64,000 bases of DNA from Pseudovibrio japonicus (GCF_014651595.1 NZ_BMXE01000010.1:1-64000), one strand, 5' to 3'. Counted from the stretch's first letter, positions 16,055 to 25,580 are shown. The notes: generated by a model not told the origin, from the letters alone. A program made the numbers and translations.

Positions 16055-18925
16055 ATGACGCTGATTAAAGAGAAAGACTACGGCACTCCCCAATCCAGCT
16101 CTGACAAGACGGTCACGCTCAATGTGGACGGGTTTGATGTGACGGTTCCTGAAGGGACGTCAGTGATGCGAGCATCTATGGAAGCTGGCATTCAAATTCC
16201 CAAGCTGTGCGCGACCGACATGGTTGATGCGTTCGGCTCCTGCCGGTTGTGTTTGGTGGAGATTGAGGGGCGCCGCGGCACGCCTGCTTCCTGTACCACT
16301 CTGGTGGAAGAGGGAATGAAGGTGCGCACCCAGACAGAGCGCCTCAAGGGGCTGCGTCGCGGGATTATGGAGCTTTACATTTCCGATCACCCTCTGGATT
16401 GTCTGACGTGTGCGGCCAACGGTGACTGCGAGTTGCAGGATATGGCCGGTGTGGTTGGCCTGCGCGAGGTGCGATATGAGGGTGACGGGCTGAACCACTT
16501 TAACAAGCGTGATGGTGGCGGTGAGGTGAATGCTTGCTGGATGCCAAAGGACGAGAGTAATCCCTATTTCACCTATGATCCTGCCAAGTGCATTGTGTGT
16601 TCGCGCTGTGTGCGGGCGTGCGAGGAGGTACAGGGAACCTTTGCGCTGACTATCTCGGGGCGCGGCTTTGACTCCCGTGTGACTGCCGGTATGGCGGAGA
16701 GCTTTCTTGACTCCGAGTGTGTGTCGTGTGGTGCCTGTGTGCAGGCGTGTCCGACAGCGACGCTTCAGGAAAAATCTGTCATCGATATAGGGCAGCCGGA
16801 ACATTCTGTTGTAACGACTTGCGCTTATTGCGGTGTCGGGTGTTCGTTCAAGGCCGAGATGCGCGGTGACGAGCTGGTGCGCATGGTTCCTTACAAAGAT
16901 GGTAAAGCTAACCGTGGTCATTCCTGCGTCAAGGGACGCTTTGCCTATGGTTATGCAGCGCACAACGACCGTATTCTGAACCCGATGGTGCGCGAGAGCA
17001 TTGATGAGCCTTGGCGTGAAGTGTCGTGGGATGAGGCTTTGAGCTTTGCCGCTGACAAGATGAGGGGCCTTCAGCAGACCTATGGTAAAGAGTCTGTGGG
17101 GGTGATTACATCATCGCGCTGTACCAATGAGGAAACCTATCTGGTTCAAAAGCTGGCCCGTGCAGTGCTTGAGAATAACAATACGGACACCTGCGCGCGC
17201 GTGTGTCATTCTCCGACTGGTTATGGCCTTGGTCAGACTTTCGGCACCTCTGCTGGCACGCAGGACTTTGATAGTGTTGAACACTCTGATGTGGTTGTGG
17301 TCATCGGGGCGAACCCGACGGATGGTCACCCGGTGTTTGGTTCACGCCTGAAGAAGCGTCTGCGCCAAGGGGCGAAGCTGATTGTGATTGATCCGCGCCG
17401 AACCGATCTGGTGCGGTCGCCACATGTGGAAGCTTCACACCATCTGGCTTTGCGTCCGGGAACCAACGTTGCGATTGTAACTGCGCTGGCGCATGTGATT
17501 GTGACCGAGGGGCTGTTTGATGAGGCCTTTATTCGCGAGCGTTGTGACTGGGATGAGTTCCAAGACTATGTAGAGTTTGTGTCCGATCCGGCCAACAGTC
17601 CGGAAGCAACCGAATTGCTGACCGGTGTTCCGGCGGCGGAAGTGCGCGGCGCTGCGCGGCTTTATGCATGTGGCGGGAATGGTGCGATCTACTACGGGCT
17701 TGGGGTGACCGAGCACAGTCAAGGGTCGACCACCGTTATCGGCATTGCGAACCTTGCCATGCTGACCGGCAATATCGGTAAGGAAGGTGTGGGGGTTAAT
17801 CCTCTGCGCGGTCAGAACAACGTGCAGGGATCCTGCGATATGGGATCGTTCCCGCATGAGCTGCCGGGGTATCGCCATGTGAAGAATGCTGGCGTGCGCG
17901 ATATCTATGAGCAGCTATGGGGTGTGACCATCTCTGATGAGCCGGGCCTGCGGATTCCGAACATGCTGGATGCGGCTGTTGAGGGCACGTTCAAGGGCCT
18001 TTATGTGCAGGGCGAAGACATCTTGCAGTCCGACCCAGACACCAAGCACGTTGCGGCTGGTCTTGCTGCTATGGAATGTGTGATTGTTCATGACCTGTTT
18101 TTGAATGAGACCGCGAACTATGCGCATGTGTTCTTGCCGGGCTCTACCTTCCTTGAGAAGGACGGTACCTTCACCAATGCGGAGCGGCGTATCAACCGCG
18201 TGCGCAAGGTGATGGCACCGCGTAACGGTTATGCGGATTGGGAGGTGACCCAGCTGCTTGCCAATGCCATGGGTGCGGAGTGGAACTACACCCATCCTTC
18301 CCAAATTATGGATGAGATTGCGGCGACGACGCCAAGCTTTGCCAATGTGAGCTATGACCTTTTGGAAGAGCAGGGCTCTGTGCAGTGGCCTTGTAATGAG
18401 GCGAACCCGGTAGGAACGCCGACCATGCATATGGATGGGTTTGTTCGCGGAAAGGGCCGTTTCATCCGCACCGATTATGTGGCAACGGATGAGAAGACCG
18501 GACCACGGTTCCCACTGTTGCTGACCACGGGCCGCATTCTGAGCCAGTATAATGTGGGTGCGCAGACACGGCGTACGGACAACGTGATCTGGCATGAAGA
18601 GGATACGTTGGAGATCCATCCGCATGATGCTGAGGTACGCGGGATTAAGGACGGGGATTGGGTCAAGCTCATGAGCCGGTCCGGTGAAACCAGCTTGCGG
18701 GCGGATGTGACGGATCGTGTTTCGACCGGTGTTGTTTATACGACGTTCCACCATCCAACTACGCAGGCGAATGTGGTGACGACCGATTATTCTGATTGGG
18801 CGACGAACTGTCCTGAGTACAAGGTGACGGCAGTGCAGGTCTCTCTGTCCAACGGTCCGACCGAGTGGCAGGAAGAGTATCAGGAACAGACAGCACGGTC
18901 ACGGCGGATTGAGGCTGCTGAGTAA
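16055..18925 (+). CDS. fdsA: NAD-dependent formate dehydrogenase alpha subunit (molybdenum catalytic subunit)
   Basis: 956 aa. N-terminal NuoG-like iron-sulfur region: [2Fe-2S] ferredoxin part (about 15-85), His-ligated cluster (CLTCAANGDCELQ), two [4Fe-4S] clusters (CIVCSRCVRACEE and CVSCGACVQACP), then a further cluster (CAYCGVGCSF) opening the DMSO-reductase-type bis-MGD domain. The active site is Cys384-His385 (RVCHSP), so this is a cysteine rather than selenocysteine enzyme. The length and these residues match the Rhodobacter capsulatus type. Start ATG 16055 follows GGAGTGA; it is 4 bases behind fdsB. Confidence 0.97.
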   Translation: MTLIKEKDYGTPQSSSDKTVTLNVDGFDVTVPEGTSVMRASMEAGIQIPKLCATDMVDAFGSCRLCLVEIEGRRGTPASCTTLVEEGMKVRTQTERLKGLRRGIMELYISDHPLDCLTCAANGDCELQDMAGVVGLREVRYEGDGLNHFNKRDGGGEVNACWMPKDESNPYFTYDPAKCIVCSRCVRACEEVQGTFALTISGRGFDSRVTAGMAESFLDSECVSCGACVQACPTATLQEKSVIDIGQPEHSVVTTCAYCGVGCSFKAEMRGDELVRMVPYKDGKANRGHSCVKGRFAYGYAAHNDRILNPMVRESIDEPWREVSWDEALSFAADKMRGLQQTYGKESVGVITSSRCTNEETYLVQKLARAVLENNNTDTCARVCHSPTGYGLGQTFGTSAGTQDFDSVEHSDVVVVIGANPTDGHPVFGSRLKKRLRQGAKLIVIDPRRTDLVRSPHVEASHHLALRPGTNVAIVTALAHVIVTEGLFDEAFIRERCDWDEFQDYVEFVSDPANSPEATELLTGVPAAEVRGAARLYACGGNGAIYYGLGVTEHSQGSTTVIGIANLAMLTGNIGKEGVGVNPLRGQNNVQGSCDMGSFPHELPGYRHVKNAGVRDIYEQLWGVTISDEPGLRIPNMLDAAVEGTFKGLYVQGEDILQSDPDTKHVAAGLAAMECVIVHDLFLNETANYAHVFLPGSTFLEKDGTFTNAERRINRVRKVMAPRNGYADWEVTQLLANAMGAEWNYTHPSQIMDEIAATTPSFANVSYDLLEEQGSVQWPCNEANPVGTPTMHMDGFVRGKGRFIRTDYVATDEKTGPRFPLLLTTGRILSQYNVGAQTRRTDNVIWHEEDTLEIHPHDAEVRGIKDGDWVKLMSRSGETSLRADVTDRVSTGVVYTTFHHPTTQANVVTTDYSDWATNCPEYKVTAVQVSLSNGPTEWQEEYQEQTARSRRIEAAE

Positions 18926-19016
18926 GCGGAATTGACGCTGGGCTGCATGGGCGTTTTGTGTCTGTGTAGTTCGCGTTTTGGGGAATGGAACTTTTTACAG
19001 GGAGGAGAGCTGGAGC

Positions 19017-19235
19017 ATGGCGCCGGAAAAGCTCACCTACATGGCAAACCAGATTGCAAACTTCTTCAAGCATAAGCCGCATGATGAAGCTGTTGCGGGC
19101 ATTGCCAATCATATCAATGATTACTGGGAGCCGCGTATGCGGTTGCAGCTGTTTGATATCGTGAAGAATGGCGGAGAGGGGCTCAATCCGTTGGTGGTTG
19201 AAGCTGAACCTTCTATTCGCAGGCCCGCGCAATAA
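19017..19235 (+). CDS. fdsD: formate dehydrogenase delta subunit
   Basis: 72 aa small protein opening MAPEKLTYMANQIANFF and containing HINDYWEPRMRLQL, the hallmark of the FdsD (DUF/ NAD-dependent formate dehydrogenase delta) family; it is a small subunit stabilising the Mo-cofactor subunit. Start ATG 19017 is preceded by GGAGGAGAGCTGGAGC. It ends the operon, 91 bases behind fdsA. The fdsC/fdhD sulfurtransferase gene that sits between fdsA and fdsD in other bacteria is missing here. Confidence 0.92.
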   Translation: MAPEKLTYMANQIANFFKHKPHDEAVAGIANHINDYWEPRMRLQLFDIVKNGGEGLNPLVVEAEPSIRRPAQ

Positions 19236-19313
19236 GTTATTGCTGAGCTTAGTAGGAGCGCTGCACGATGCTGGGAAGTCTCAGCGACGTGCGGCGCTTC
19301 CTTTGTCTTGTGG

Positions 19314-20111
19314 CTATTTCATCTTGGCCATGAAGGCGTGCACGGCTTCCAGATGTTCAGGTTCGTTGTGGCTCATGCCCTGGAAGCAGGCGGAGAGGTC
19401 GAGGAAGTCTTTTAGCTCCATGCGCTGGGCTGTTTTTAAGAGGCGCTTGGTGAGACGGGTGGCCTTTGGTGGCTGGGAGGCAAACTGAGCGGCCATCTTT
19501 TGGGCTTCTGCCATGAGTTCTTCCGGCTCGTAAACATCCAGAACAAGACCGTACTCCTTGGCTTGATGGGCGTCGATGACACGACCGGACAGTGTGAGTT
19601 CGGCGGCGCGTTGATAGCCGATCAAGCGTTGCATGAACCATGCACCACCGTCGCCGGGGATGATACCGAGATTGAGGAAGGTTTCGCCGAACTTCGCTTT
19701 GGTGGAGGCGAGGCGGATGTCGCACATGTTGGCGAGATCAAAACCTGCTCCAATAGCCGGACCGTTGACGGCTGCGATGATTGGCACTTCCACGTTTTGC
19801 AGGGCAAGTGGGATGCGTTGGATGCCACGGCGGTAGTGGTTCTCAACTTCAGCGACATTGCCAGCAAAATCACCGCCGCGCTCTGCCATATCCTTGATGT
19901 TTCCGCCGGAGGAAAAGGCTGAGCCTGCTCCGGTGATGAGGAGGACAGACACGTCCGGACAGGTGTTGACCCACTCTGCGGTTGCCACGATGTCGTCGAT
20001 GAGAGCGGAGCCTGTCAGTGCGTTGCGCAGGTCGTGGCGGTTCATAGTCAGTGTCGCAACGCGGTTTTCGAGCGTTAGCGTGGCATCAGTGAGCTTTGGC
20101 AGGTCTGTCAT
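19314..20111 (-). CDS. crotonase-fold enoyl-CoA hydratase/isomerase family protein
   Basis: 265 aa. Crotonase fold with the oxyanion-hole motifs SAFSSGGNIKDM (near 64-75) and AAVNGPAIGAGFDLANMCD (113-131). The position of rat enoyl-CoA hydratase Glu144 is Phe145, while the second-glutamate site appears kept (Glu171) and Asp154 stands in PGDGG, so true hydratase activity is doubtful; isomerase or hydrolase chemistry is as likely. Start has a good ribosome site (GGAGGGATAACAAGCA). It ends convergent to fdsD and follows the amidase gene by 73 bases in the same direction, suggesting a shared transcript with the amidase and RpiR genes. Confidence 0.85.
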   Translation of the reverse strand: MTDLPKLTDATLTLENRVATLTMNRHDLRNALTGSALIDDIVATAEWVNTCPDVSVLLITGAGSAFSSGGNIKDMAERGGDFAGNVAEVENHYRRGIQRIPLALQNVEVPIIAAVNGPAIGAGFDLANMCDIRLASTKAKFGETFLNLGIIPGDGGAWFMQRLIGYQRAAELTLSGRVIDAHQAKEYGLVLDVYEPEELMAEAQKMAAQFASQPPKATRLTKRLLKTAQRMELKDFLDLSACFQGMSHNEPEHLEAVHAFMAKMK

Positions 20112-20184
20112 TGCTTGTTATCCCTCCAGTAAGGTGCAGTGTTGCGCGAGATACTAGAGGGAAAACGGATGTGGGCAGAGATAG

Positions 20185-21036
20185 CTATTGGTTGAGTGGT
20201 GTAGGTTCCAGATGTCTGAGCTGCGTGTAGTCGTCCAGTCGATCTTTGCGGAAGGTGTAGGCGTCACGCACTTGAGCGAGCGTTGCGGTGCCCAGCTCGA
20301 TGCTGGCGAAGTGTTCTGCCGTGTCCGGGAAGGTCGTGCGCGGGGTGTTCTCATCTGTCCAAGGCGGGCAGAAGGTAGAGTTGCCGAAGTTCTCGCCTGC
20401 GCGGTTGAGGCTGAGGAAGAAGACCTGATTTTCGAGCGCGCGGGTTACCACGAAGTCGTGCCAGCTGAAGAAGCTTTCATCACGGGCGTATGCTCCGCTG
20501 TGGAGGATCAGATCCACACCGTGTTGCAGGGCAAGGGTGCGGCTTAGTTCAGGAATGCGGATGTCGTAGCAGATGATCGGGGCCACTTTGACACCCTTGA
20601 CTGAGAAGGAGAAGAGATGGTCGCCCTTCTCGAAATATTCCTTCTCCATTGATGCGCCGTACTGGCAGATGTGGAGTTTGTCGTAGTGGCCGATCACAGT
20701 TCCATCGGGTCCAACAGCGACCTGCGAGATTTTGAAGTGATCCTCGGTCCTGCACGGCATTCCGAAAACGATGGTGGTGTTATGTTGTTTCGCTAAGGCA
20801 CCAAACGCTTTGACGGAGGGACCGTTTAGGTCCTCTGCAAGTTCACCGAGCGCGTTGAACGCTGCTCGGGAATAGTCGATGGTGGAAAGCTCAGGCAGGA
20901 CGACCAGATCATGGGGCTTTGCTGTGAGTTCCTGATCCAGCTTGCTGATTACAGAATGCAGATGGGCGTCTCTTTCCTGCGCTGTGGTCATAGCAGGGAT
21001 GTTGATCTGGCCAGCAAGGAGCCTGAGTTTCGTCAT
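20185..21036 (-). CDS. nitrilase-superfamily carbon-nitrogen hydrolase
   Basis: 283 aa cytoplasmic amidase. The catalytic triad of the superfamily is visible: Glu49 (VVLPELSTIDYS), Lys120 (GHYDKLHICQYG) and Cys157 (APIICYDIRIPEL). It would hydrolyse a carboxamide or carbamoyl bond to acid and ammonia. Start at ATG 21036 gives the family-typical opening MTKLRLLAGQINIP. It lies 22 bases behind the RpiR regulator on the same strand and divergent from a TRAP transporter, so its substrate may be what that transporter imports. Confidence 0.88.
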   Translation of the reverse strand: MTKLRLLAGQINIPAMTTAQERDAHLHSVISKLDQELTAKPHDLVVLPELSTIDYSRAAFNALGELAEDLNGPSVKAFGALAKQHNTTIVFGMPCRTEDHFKISQVAVGPDGTVIGHYDKLHICQYGASMEKEYFEKGDHLFSFSVKGVKVAPIICYDIRIPELSRTLALQHGVDLILHSGAYARDESFFSWHDFVVTRALENQVFFLSLNRAGENFGNSTFCPPWTDENTPRTTFPDTAEHFASIELGTATLAQVRDAYTFRKDRLDDYTQLRHLEPTPLNQ

Positions 21037-21058
21037 GGGATATTCCAGTAGTCGTGAA

Positions 21059-21937
21059 TTATTGATCAGGCCAGTATTCGCCAAGTTCGTTGCGCCTGCG
21101 CTCCAGCCTTGAGATGTTGTCGATGGCGAGCTGTTCGCTGTCTGCCATAAGAAGGCCAAGGATCATTTCAACAAGCGCGGCGATGGCGACATAACTTTCG
21201 AAGAAATGCGGGCTTTGCGCGGATGTTAAGAGGAGGTCGGTTGAATAGGTGGCAAGTGGGGCTGTTCTGGTGTCCGTGATGCCAACTACTTTTGCTCCTG
21301 CTTCATAGGCAAGTTTTGCAACGCGCACTGTATCTGCCGCGCAAGGGGTGGGGGAGATCGCCACGACCACATCATCTGCGTTGATATGCTCGACCTGGTG
21401 TGCAAGTTCACCATTCTTGTGCGTGATGAGCTGCCAGTTGGGGAAGGATGTGGAGGCGACATAATGCAGGTAGTTTGCAAGAGAATGCGAGGCATGCATG
21501 CCTACGACGAACACCTTACGAGCTGTTGTGAGTGATAAGATGATTTGTTGAAGGTGTTGGCGATCAATGGTGTCAAAGAGGTGCGTTAAGCTGCCGAGCG
21601 TGGTGTTTTTGAAGCTTTGCAGGGAGGCCTCAATATCTGAGGTGCCGTTGGTGATCTGAAGTTCACCGGCTCTGGAGGAGTGGTTGGAGGAGAACTCCTC
21701 GATTGCACCACGGTACACATCACGCATGGCGTTGTAGGTTTCAAACTCCAGAGATTTTGCAAGCCGAGTCATCGTCGGGGGAGGGACGTCCGCACGGGCA
21801 GCAACCTGGCGCATGGACAATGTTGCAACATCCCCCGGATGCTCCAGAACATGGGCTGCGCTCTTCTTGAGTTGCTTGCTTAAGCTTGGATAGGCCTTCG
21901 TGAGCTGGCCAACCGTCTCCTGATAGCTTTTCGTCAT
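21059..21937 (-). CDS. MurR/RpiR-family transcriptional regulator
   Basis: 292 aa. N-terminal HTH_6 (about 1-80, LSMRQVAARADVPPPTMTRLAKSLEF) and C-terminal SIS phosphosugar-binding-type domain (about 115-260, KVFVVGMHASHSLANYLHYVAS and DVVVAISPTPCAADTVRVAKLA). Start ATG 21937 has a clean ribosome site (GGAGGGGGAAACT). Divergent from the TRAP operon with about 600 bases in between; dyads there (see the operator entry) are likely targets. Not all SIS regulators bind sugars, so the ligand is open. Confidence 0.9.
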   Translation of the reverse strand: MTKSYQETVGQLTKAYPSLSKQLKKSAAHVLEHPGDVATLSMRQVAARADVPPPTMTRLAKSLEFETYNAMRDVYRGAIEEFSSNHSSRAGELQITNGTSDIEASLQSFKNTTLGSLTHLFDTIDRQHLQQIILSLTTARKVFVVGMHASHSLANYLHYVASTSFPNWQLITHKNGELAHQVEHINADDVVVAISPTPCAADTVRVAKLAYEAGAKVVGITDTRTAPLATYSTDLLLTSAQSPHFFESYVAIAALVEMILGLLMADSEQLAIDNISRLERRRNELGEYWPDQ

Positions 21938-22544
21938 AGTTTCCCCCTCCCAAACGAAACATGTTTCAAAATTTCTACATAAATGAATCAAATGTATCAA
22001 AGTTGCAGAAGTATCGATTCTTGGGCGCATCACTACAACTTTTGTTCTAGTCTTGATGAGCTCCAAGAGTCAGTATTTTGATATATCAGTGTCTTTTTTT
22101 GATTTGAAAAAATGTTGTTTCCAACCGATTTTCCTATTTCATTTTAATTTGAAAAGATTTCCGCCCAGAATATCTTCAAATTAAGTACATATGACTAGAT
22201 CATAAGGTAACAAATGGTCAATAGTAAAAAAAATATGGATCATTTGAATTATATCTAGTATGTTTGTTGGGTTAGTAAAAGTATGGATACGGAACGAACT
22301 GCGCAAGATTGCCGGTTGTTCGCATCTATTCGGGCATTAGGGGACAAGCACTTACCGGGACATCACTCATCAACAACAATGAAAGATGTTTTTGGTCGCG
22401 GCCCCTGAGCTGTAGCAATCCAAAAAATAACTTGAGCGGCGTGATCTGACGCAGGTCGTCGTGCTGCGCGAGGCAAAGTGGGCCATCCGGGAGCTAATGA
22501 TAAGGCAATTGATGCCTGTCTGGGTGGTCATTAGGGAGACAATA
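21938..22544. promoter_or_regulatory. divergent control region between RpiR gene and TRAP operon with GAAA...TTTC dyads
   Basis: AT-rich 607-base region. Three dyads share GAAA/TTTC arms: GAAACATGTTTC (21956-21967, perfect 12-bp palindrome, 19 bases before the RpiR start), GAAAAAATGTTGTTTC (22106-22121) and GAAAAGATTTC (22151-22161). RpiR-type regulators bind palindromes of this general kind, so these are candidate operators for self-control and for the TRAP genes. No protein gene is evident inside. Confidence 0.5.
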
Positions 22545-23579
22545 ATGAACAAACCAAGCCTTAAATCTGTATCAAAGGGTTTCCGTCGCGCTCTGAGCGT
22601 GGGTGCAGCAAGTGCAGTGGCTTTGACACTGGCTTCTTCTGTGTACGCGGCAGACCTTCGTTTGAAGATTGCTGGTACAGTTCCTGTCGATCATGAAGGC
22701 ACCAAGATGCTGAAGCAGATCGAGAAGGAAATTGAGGCTGCAGATGTTGGACTGAAAGTTTCTGTCTTCCCTGCAAGCCAGCTCGGTTCTGGTGAGTCTC
22801 TGGTTGAAGACACGATCCGCGGTAACGTGGACTTTGTGATGGCGTTCATCTACTCACACAAAGACCCTGTGCTCGACATCATGTCCATGCCTTACTTGTT
22901 CACCAGCTGGGACGATCTGGAAAACGTAATGTTGAACCCAGATTCTGAGTACAACAAGATCATCAACGAGCGTCTTGAAAATCTTGGTCTGAAGCTGTTC
23001 AACCACAACCCTGAAGGTTTTGTTGGCGTTGTTGCTAACAAGAAGCCTGAAGACTATGCAGGCTTTGGCGACAAGGGCATGAACATCCGCGTTTGGTCTT
23101 CTGCTGTTGTGAAAGACATGGCTGAAACCCTGGGCTACAACACCACCACCATGGCGTGGGGTGACATGTTCCCAGCTATGCAGTCCGGTATTGTTGACGG
23201 CACCCTGTGCTGCACCAAGCAGGCTGCTTACACCATCTTCGCAAAGTCCAACGTTGGTAAGTACTTCGTAGAATACAACGCGATTTCTGAAATCAACTCC
23301 TTCTACGGTTCCATGAAGACCTGGAACAAGATGAACGATGAGCAGAAAGCTGTTGTAACTGCTGCGTTTGACAAAGCTTCCAAGCAGTACTTCCAGTTCA
23401 ACAAAGAGAACGATGCGAACTTCAAGCAGAAACTCGTAGACTCCGGTTATGAAGTGCTGAGCTTCACCCCTGAGCAGGAACAGGCTCTTGCGACCCGTGT
23501 TCGTGAAGAAGTATGGCCTGCAATGGCAGAAGTTGTTGGTCAGGACACCATTGACCGTCTGAAGAAAGACTTCCAGTAA
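22545..23579 (+). CDS. TRAP transporter solute-binding protein (DctP family)
   Basis: 344 aa periplasmic receptor. Signal peptide about 1-36 (ending SSVYAADL). DctP-fold features: FPASQLGSGESLVEDTIRGNVDF, the carboxylate-binding-arginine region MNIRVWSS, and the GDMFPAMQSGIVDGT segment. TRAP systems import organic acids with Na+; the exact ligand cannot be read. Start ATG 22545 is preceded by TTAGGGAGACAATA. A terminator-like hairpin follows before the membrane genes, which should raise receptor level above that of the permease. Confidence 0.93.
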   Translation: MNKPSLKSVSKGFRRALSVGAASAVALTLASSVYAADLRLKIAGTVPVDHEGTKMLKQIEKEIEAADVGLKVSVFPASQLGSGESLVEDTIRGNVDFVMAFIYSHKDPVLDIMSMPYLFTSWDDLENVMLNPDSEYNKIINERLENLGLKLFNHNPEGFVGVVANKKPEDYAGFGDKGMNIRVWSSAVVKDMAETLGYNTTTMAWGDMFPAMQSGIVDGTLCCTKQAAYTIFAKSNVGKYFVEYNAISEINSFYGSMKTWNKMNDEQKAVVTAAFDKASKQYFQFNKENDANFKQKLVDSGYEVLSFTPEQEQALATRVREEVWPAMAEVVGQDTIDRLKKDFQ

Positions 23580-23591
23580 GCCCTTCTATCT

Positions 23592-23624
23592 AAGGCCGAC
23601 GCATATCCTGCGTCGGCCTTTTCT
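23592..23624 (+). terminator. terminator-like hairpin between dctP-type and dctQ-type genes
   Basis: Perfect 11-bp stem AAGGCCGACGC (23592-23602) with GCGTCGGCCTT (23610-23620), 7-base loop, then TTTTC. It lies in the 80-base gap behind the binding-protein gene. Since the downstream genes belong to the same system, it probably acts as a partial terminator or as 3' protection for the binding-protein mRNA. Confidence 0.8.
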
Positions 23625-23659
23625 ATGAGTTTCTTGTATTCATAACGAAGGGCATTCAG

Positions 23660-24262
23660 ATGAGTATTCTGACAAGCGAACTTTCAAAGCCAGTGGCTAA
23701 GCCGCTGAACGGCCTGATTAAATTGATGAACTTCATGATTACAGCAGGCGGTGTAATCATGGCGCTCACATTCTTTTTCGTGGTGATCGTCCGTTATGGC
23801 TTTGGTGGCAACCTATTCGCCTATGAAGAATGGCTGATGACTGTCAGTTTTTGGATGTTCTTCATGGCTGCTGCTGTCGCCTCAGCACGCAAAGAGCATG
23901 TCAACGCAGACGTGCTCGGCTTCCTGATCAAGAACCCGCGCATCATCTGGTGGCGTGAAGTTCTTGTTGAGGTTATTGAGATCGGCGTTCTATCCGCCGT
24001 GACTTATTGGGGCTACCTGATGCTTCACGAGGAGCTTGCCTCCTATCCAATGTGGCAAACGACTGTTGCGTTGAAAATCCCGTTCTTTGTGCCGCGTCTT
24101 GGCATTTTCCTCGGCTTCCTGTTCATGACTCTGTTTGCTGTGCTGCACTTCTACCTGCTGCTCAGAAACGGCCCGAAATGGCCTGAGCGCGAGCCGCGCG
24201 AGGTTGCGGAAAAGGTCGAGCCTGAAGAAGAAAAAGTAACAGTACAAGGGGCAGCGCAATGA
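23660..24262 (+). CDS. TRAP transporter small membrane subunit (DctQ family)
   Basis: 200 aa, four hydrophobic segments (about 25-50, 60-80, 105-130, 145-170) and the family motif YEEWLMTVSFWMFFMAAAVASARKEHVNAD. The C-terminal 30 residues are charged and cytoplasmic. It pairs with the large DctM subunit; the gene overlaps dctM by 4 bases (ATGA). Confidence 0.92.
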   Translation: MSILTSELSKPVAKPLNGLIKLMNFMITAGGVIMALTFFFVVIVRYGFGGNLFAYEEWLMTVSFWMFFMAAAVASARKEHVNADVLGFLIKNPRIIWWREVLVEVIEIGVLSAVTYWGYLMLHEELASYPMWQTTVALKIPFFVPRLGIFLGFLFMTLFAVLHFYLLLRNGPKWPEREPREVAEKVEPEEEKVTVQGAAQ

Positions 24263-25548
24263 TTATCGTAGGATCTATCGCAATTTTATGCGGCCTGCTG
24301 CTGCTGGGCGTGAGCGTTCATCTGGCGTTTGGCGCTATTCTGGTTTACCTCGCCTACATGGGCGGCCACGACGTGGCGGGCTATCTGCCAACCGGCCACT
24401 GGAAAATGAACTCCGTGGTGTTGCTGGCTATTCCGCTGTTCATTATCGCAGGCGGCATTATGGAGAAGGGCCGCATTGCTGCACCTCTTGTTGCGCTTGC
24501 CGAGCTGTTTATCGGTCATATCAAGGGCGGGCTGTCTGCTGCGACCGTGCTGGCTTCCGGTGTGTTCGGCTCCATTTCCGGCAGTGCGAATGCGACGCTG
24601 ACCTGTATCGGTGGCATCATGATGCCGCATCTGCGCAGAGCAAACTATCCGCAGGGCCAGTCTGCTGCGCTTATCGTTAGTGCTGCACCGCTGGGTTTGC
24701 TGATCCCGCCGAGTGCTTCTCACATCTTGTATGCTTGGGTTGCTCAGCAGTCCGTGCTGCGTGCGTTCCTGTCCACGGTTATTCCGGGCCTGATCCTGAT
24801 TACGCTTTTGATCATCGTGAACCAGATCATGCTGCGCAAGCACAAGGACATCAAGCTGGAGCAGCGTCCTGAGAACTTCAACTTTGAGTTCAAGAAGCGT
24901 GGCCTGAAGGCGTTCCCGGCGCTTATGATGCCGGTGATTATTCTTGGCGGCATCTACGGCGGTGTGATGACCCCGACTGAAGCTGCTGGTGTGGCTGTGA
25001 TCTATGCAATCCCGGTTGCGATCTACATCTACCGTGGGCTCACCTGGAAGACCTTCCGTGAGACTGTGCTGAACTCCGGTATCACCATTGGTGTGGTGAT
25101 GGCGATGATCTTCATGGTGCTGATCGTTAGTCGCTTCCTGATCTTTGAAGACATTCCGGCGATTGCAGAAGAGTTCGTCTATTCCGTTTCTGATGATCCA
25201 ATCATGATCCTGCTAATGGTGAATCTGGTGATGATCATTATCGGTATGCTGATGGATGACATCTCCGGTATCTTGCTCTCAACACCGCTGTTGCTGCCGA
25301 TCGTGCAGGGCGTTGGTATGGACCCGATTCACTTTGCAGCTGTTCTGGGTGTGAATCTGGGTATGGCGAACATTACGCCACCAACTGCGCCGCTGCTCTA
25401 TCTGGGCTCCAAGGTGACAGATACATCGGTCGACAAGATGCTGAAGCCGACGTTGATGTTCATCTTTTTCGCGTGGCTGCCAACTTTGATCCTGACCACC
25501 TTCATTCCGCAGATGGCACTGTTCGTTCCGAACCTATTGCTGAACTAA
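24259..25548 (+). CDS. TRAP transporter large membrane subunit (DctM family)
   Basis: 429 aa polytopic inner-membrane protein that forms the transport channel. Signatures: LAIPLFIIAGGIMEKGRIA, the ASGVFGSISGSANATLTCIGGIMMP helix, APLGLLIPPSASHILYAW, and GVNLGMANITPPTAPLLYL near the end. The gene begins in the dctQ stop and closes the operon; a terminator follows at 25581. Confidence 0.94.
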   Translation: MIIVGSIAILCGLLLLGVSVHLAFGAILVYLAYMGGHDVAGYLPTGHWKMNSVVLLAIPLFIIAGGIMEKGRIAAPLVALAELFIGHIKGGLSAATVLASGVFGSISGSANATLTCIGGIMMPHLRRANYPQGQSAALIVSAAPLGLLIPPSASHILYAWVAQQSVLRAFLSTVIPGLILITLLIIVNQIMLRKHKDIKLEQRPENFNFEFKKRGLKAFPALMMPVIILGGIYGGVMTPTEAAGVAVIYAIPVAIYIYRGLTWKTFRETVLNSGITIGVVMAMIFMVLIVSRFLIFEDIPAIAEEFVYSVSDDPIMILLMVNLVMIIIGMLMDDISGILLSTPLLLPIVQGVGMDPIHFAAVLGVNLGMANITPPTAPLLYLGSKVTDTSVDKMLKPTLMFIFFAWLPTLILTTFIPQMALFVPNLLLN

Positions 25549-25580
25549 ACAGTTCGCGGAAAGTAACTTGAAAATTGATA

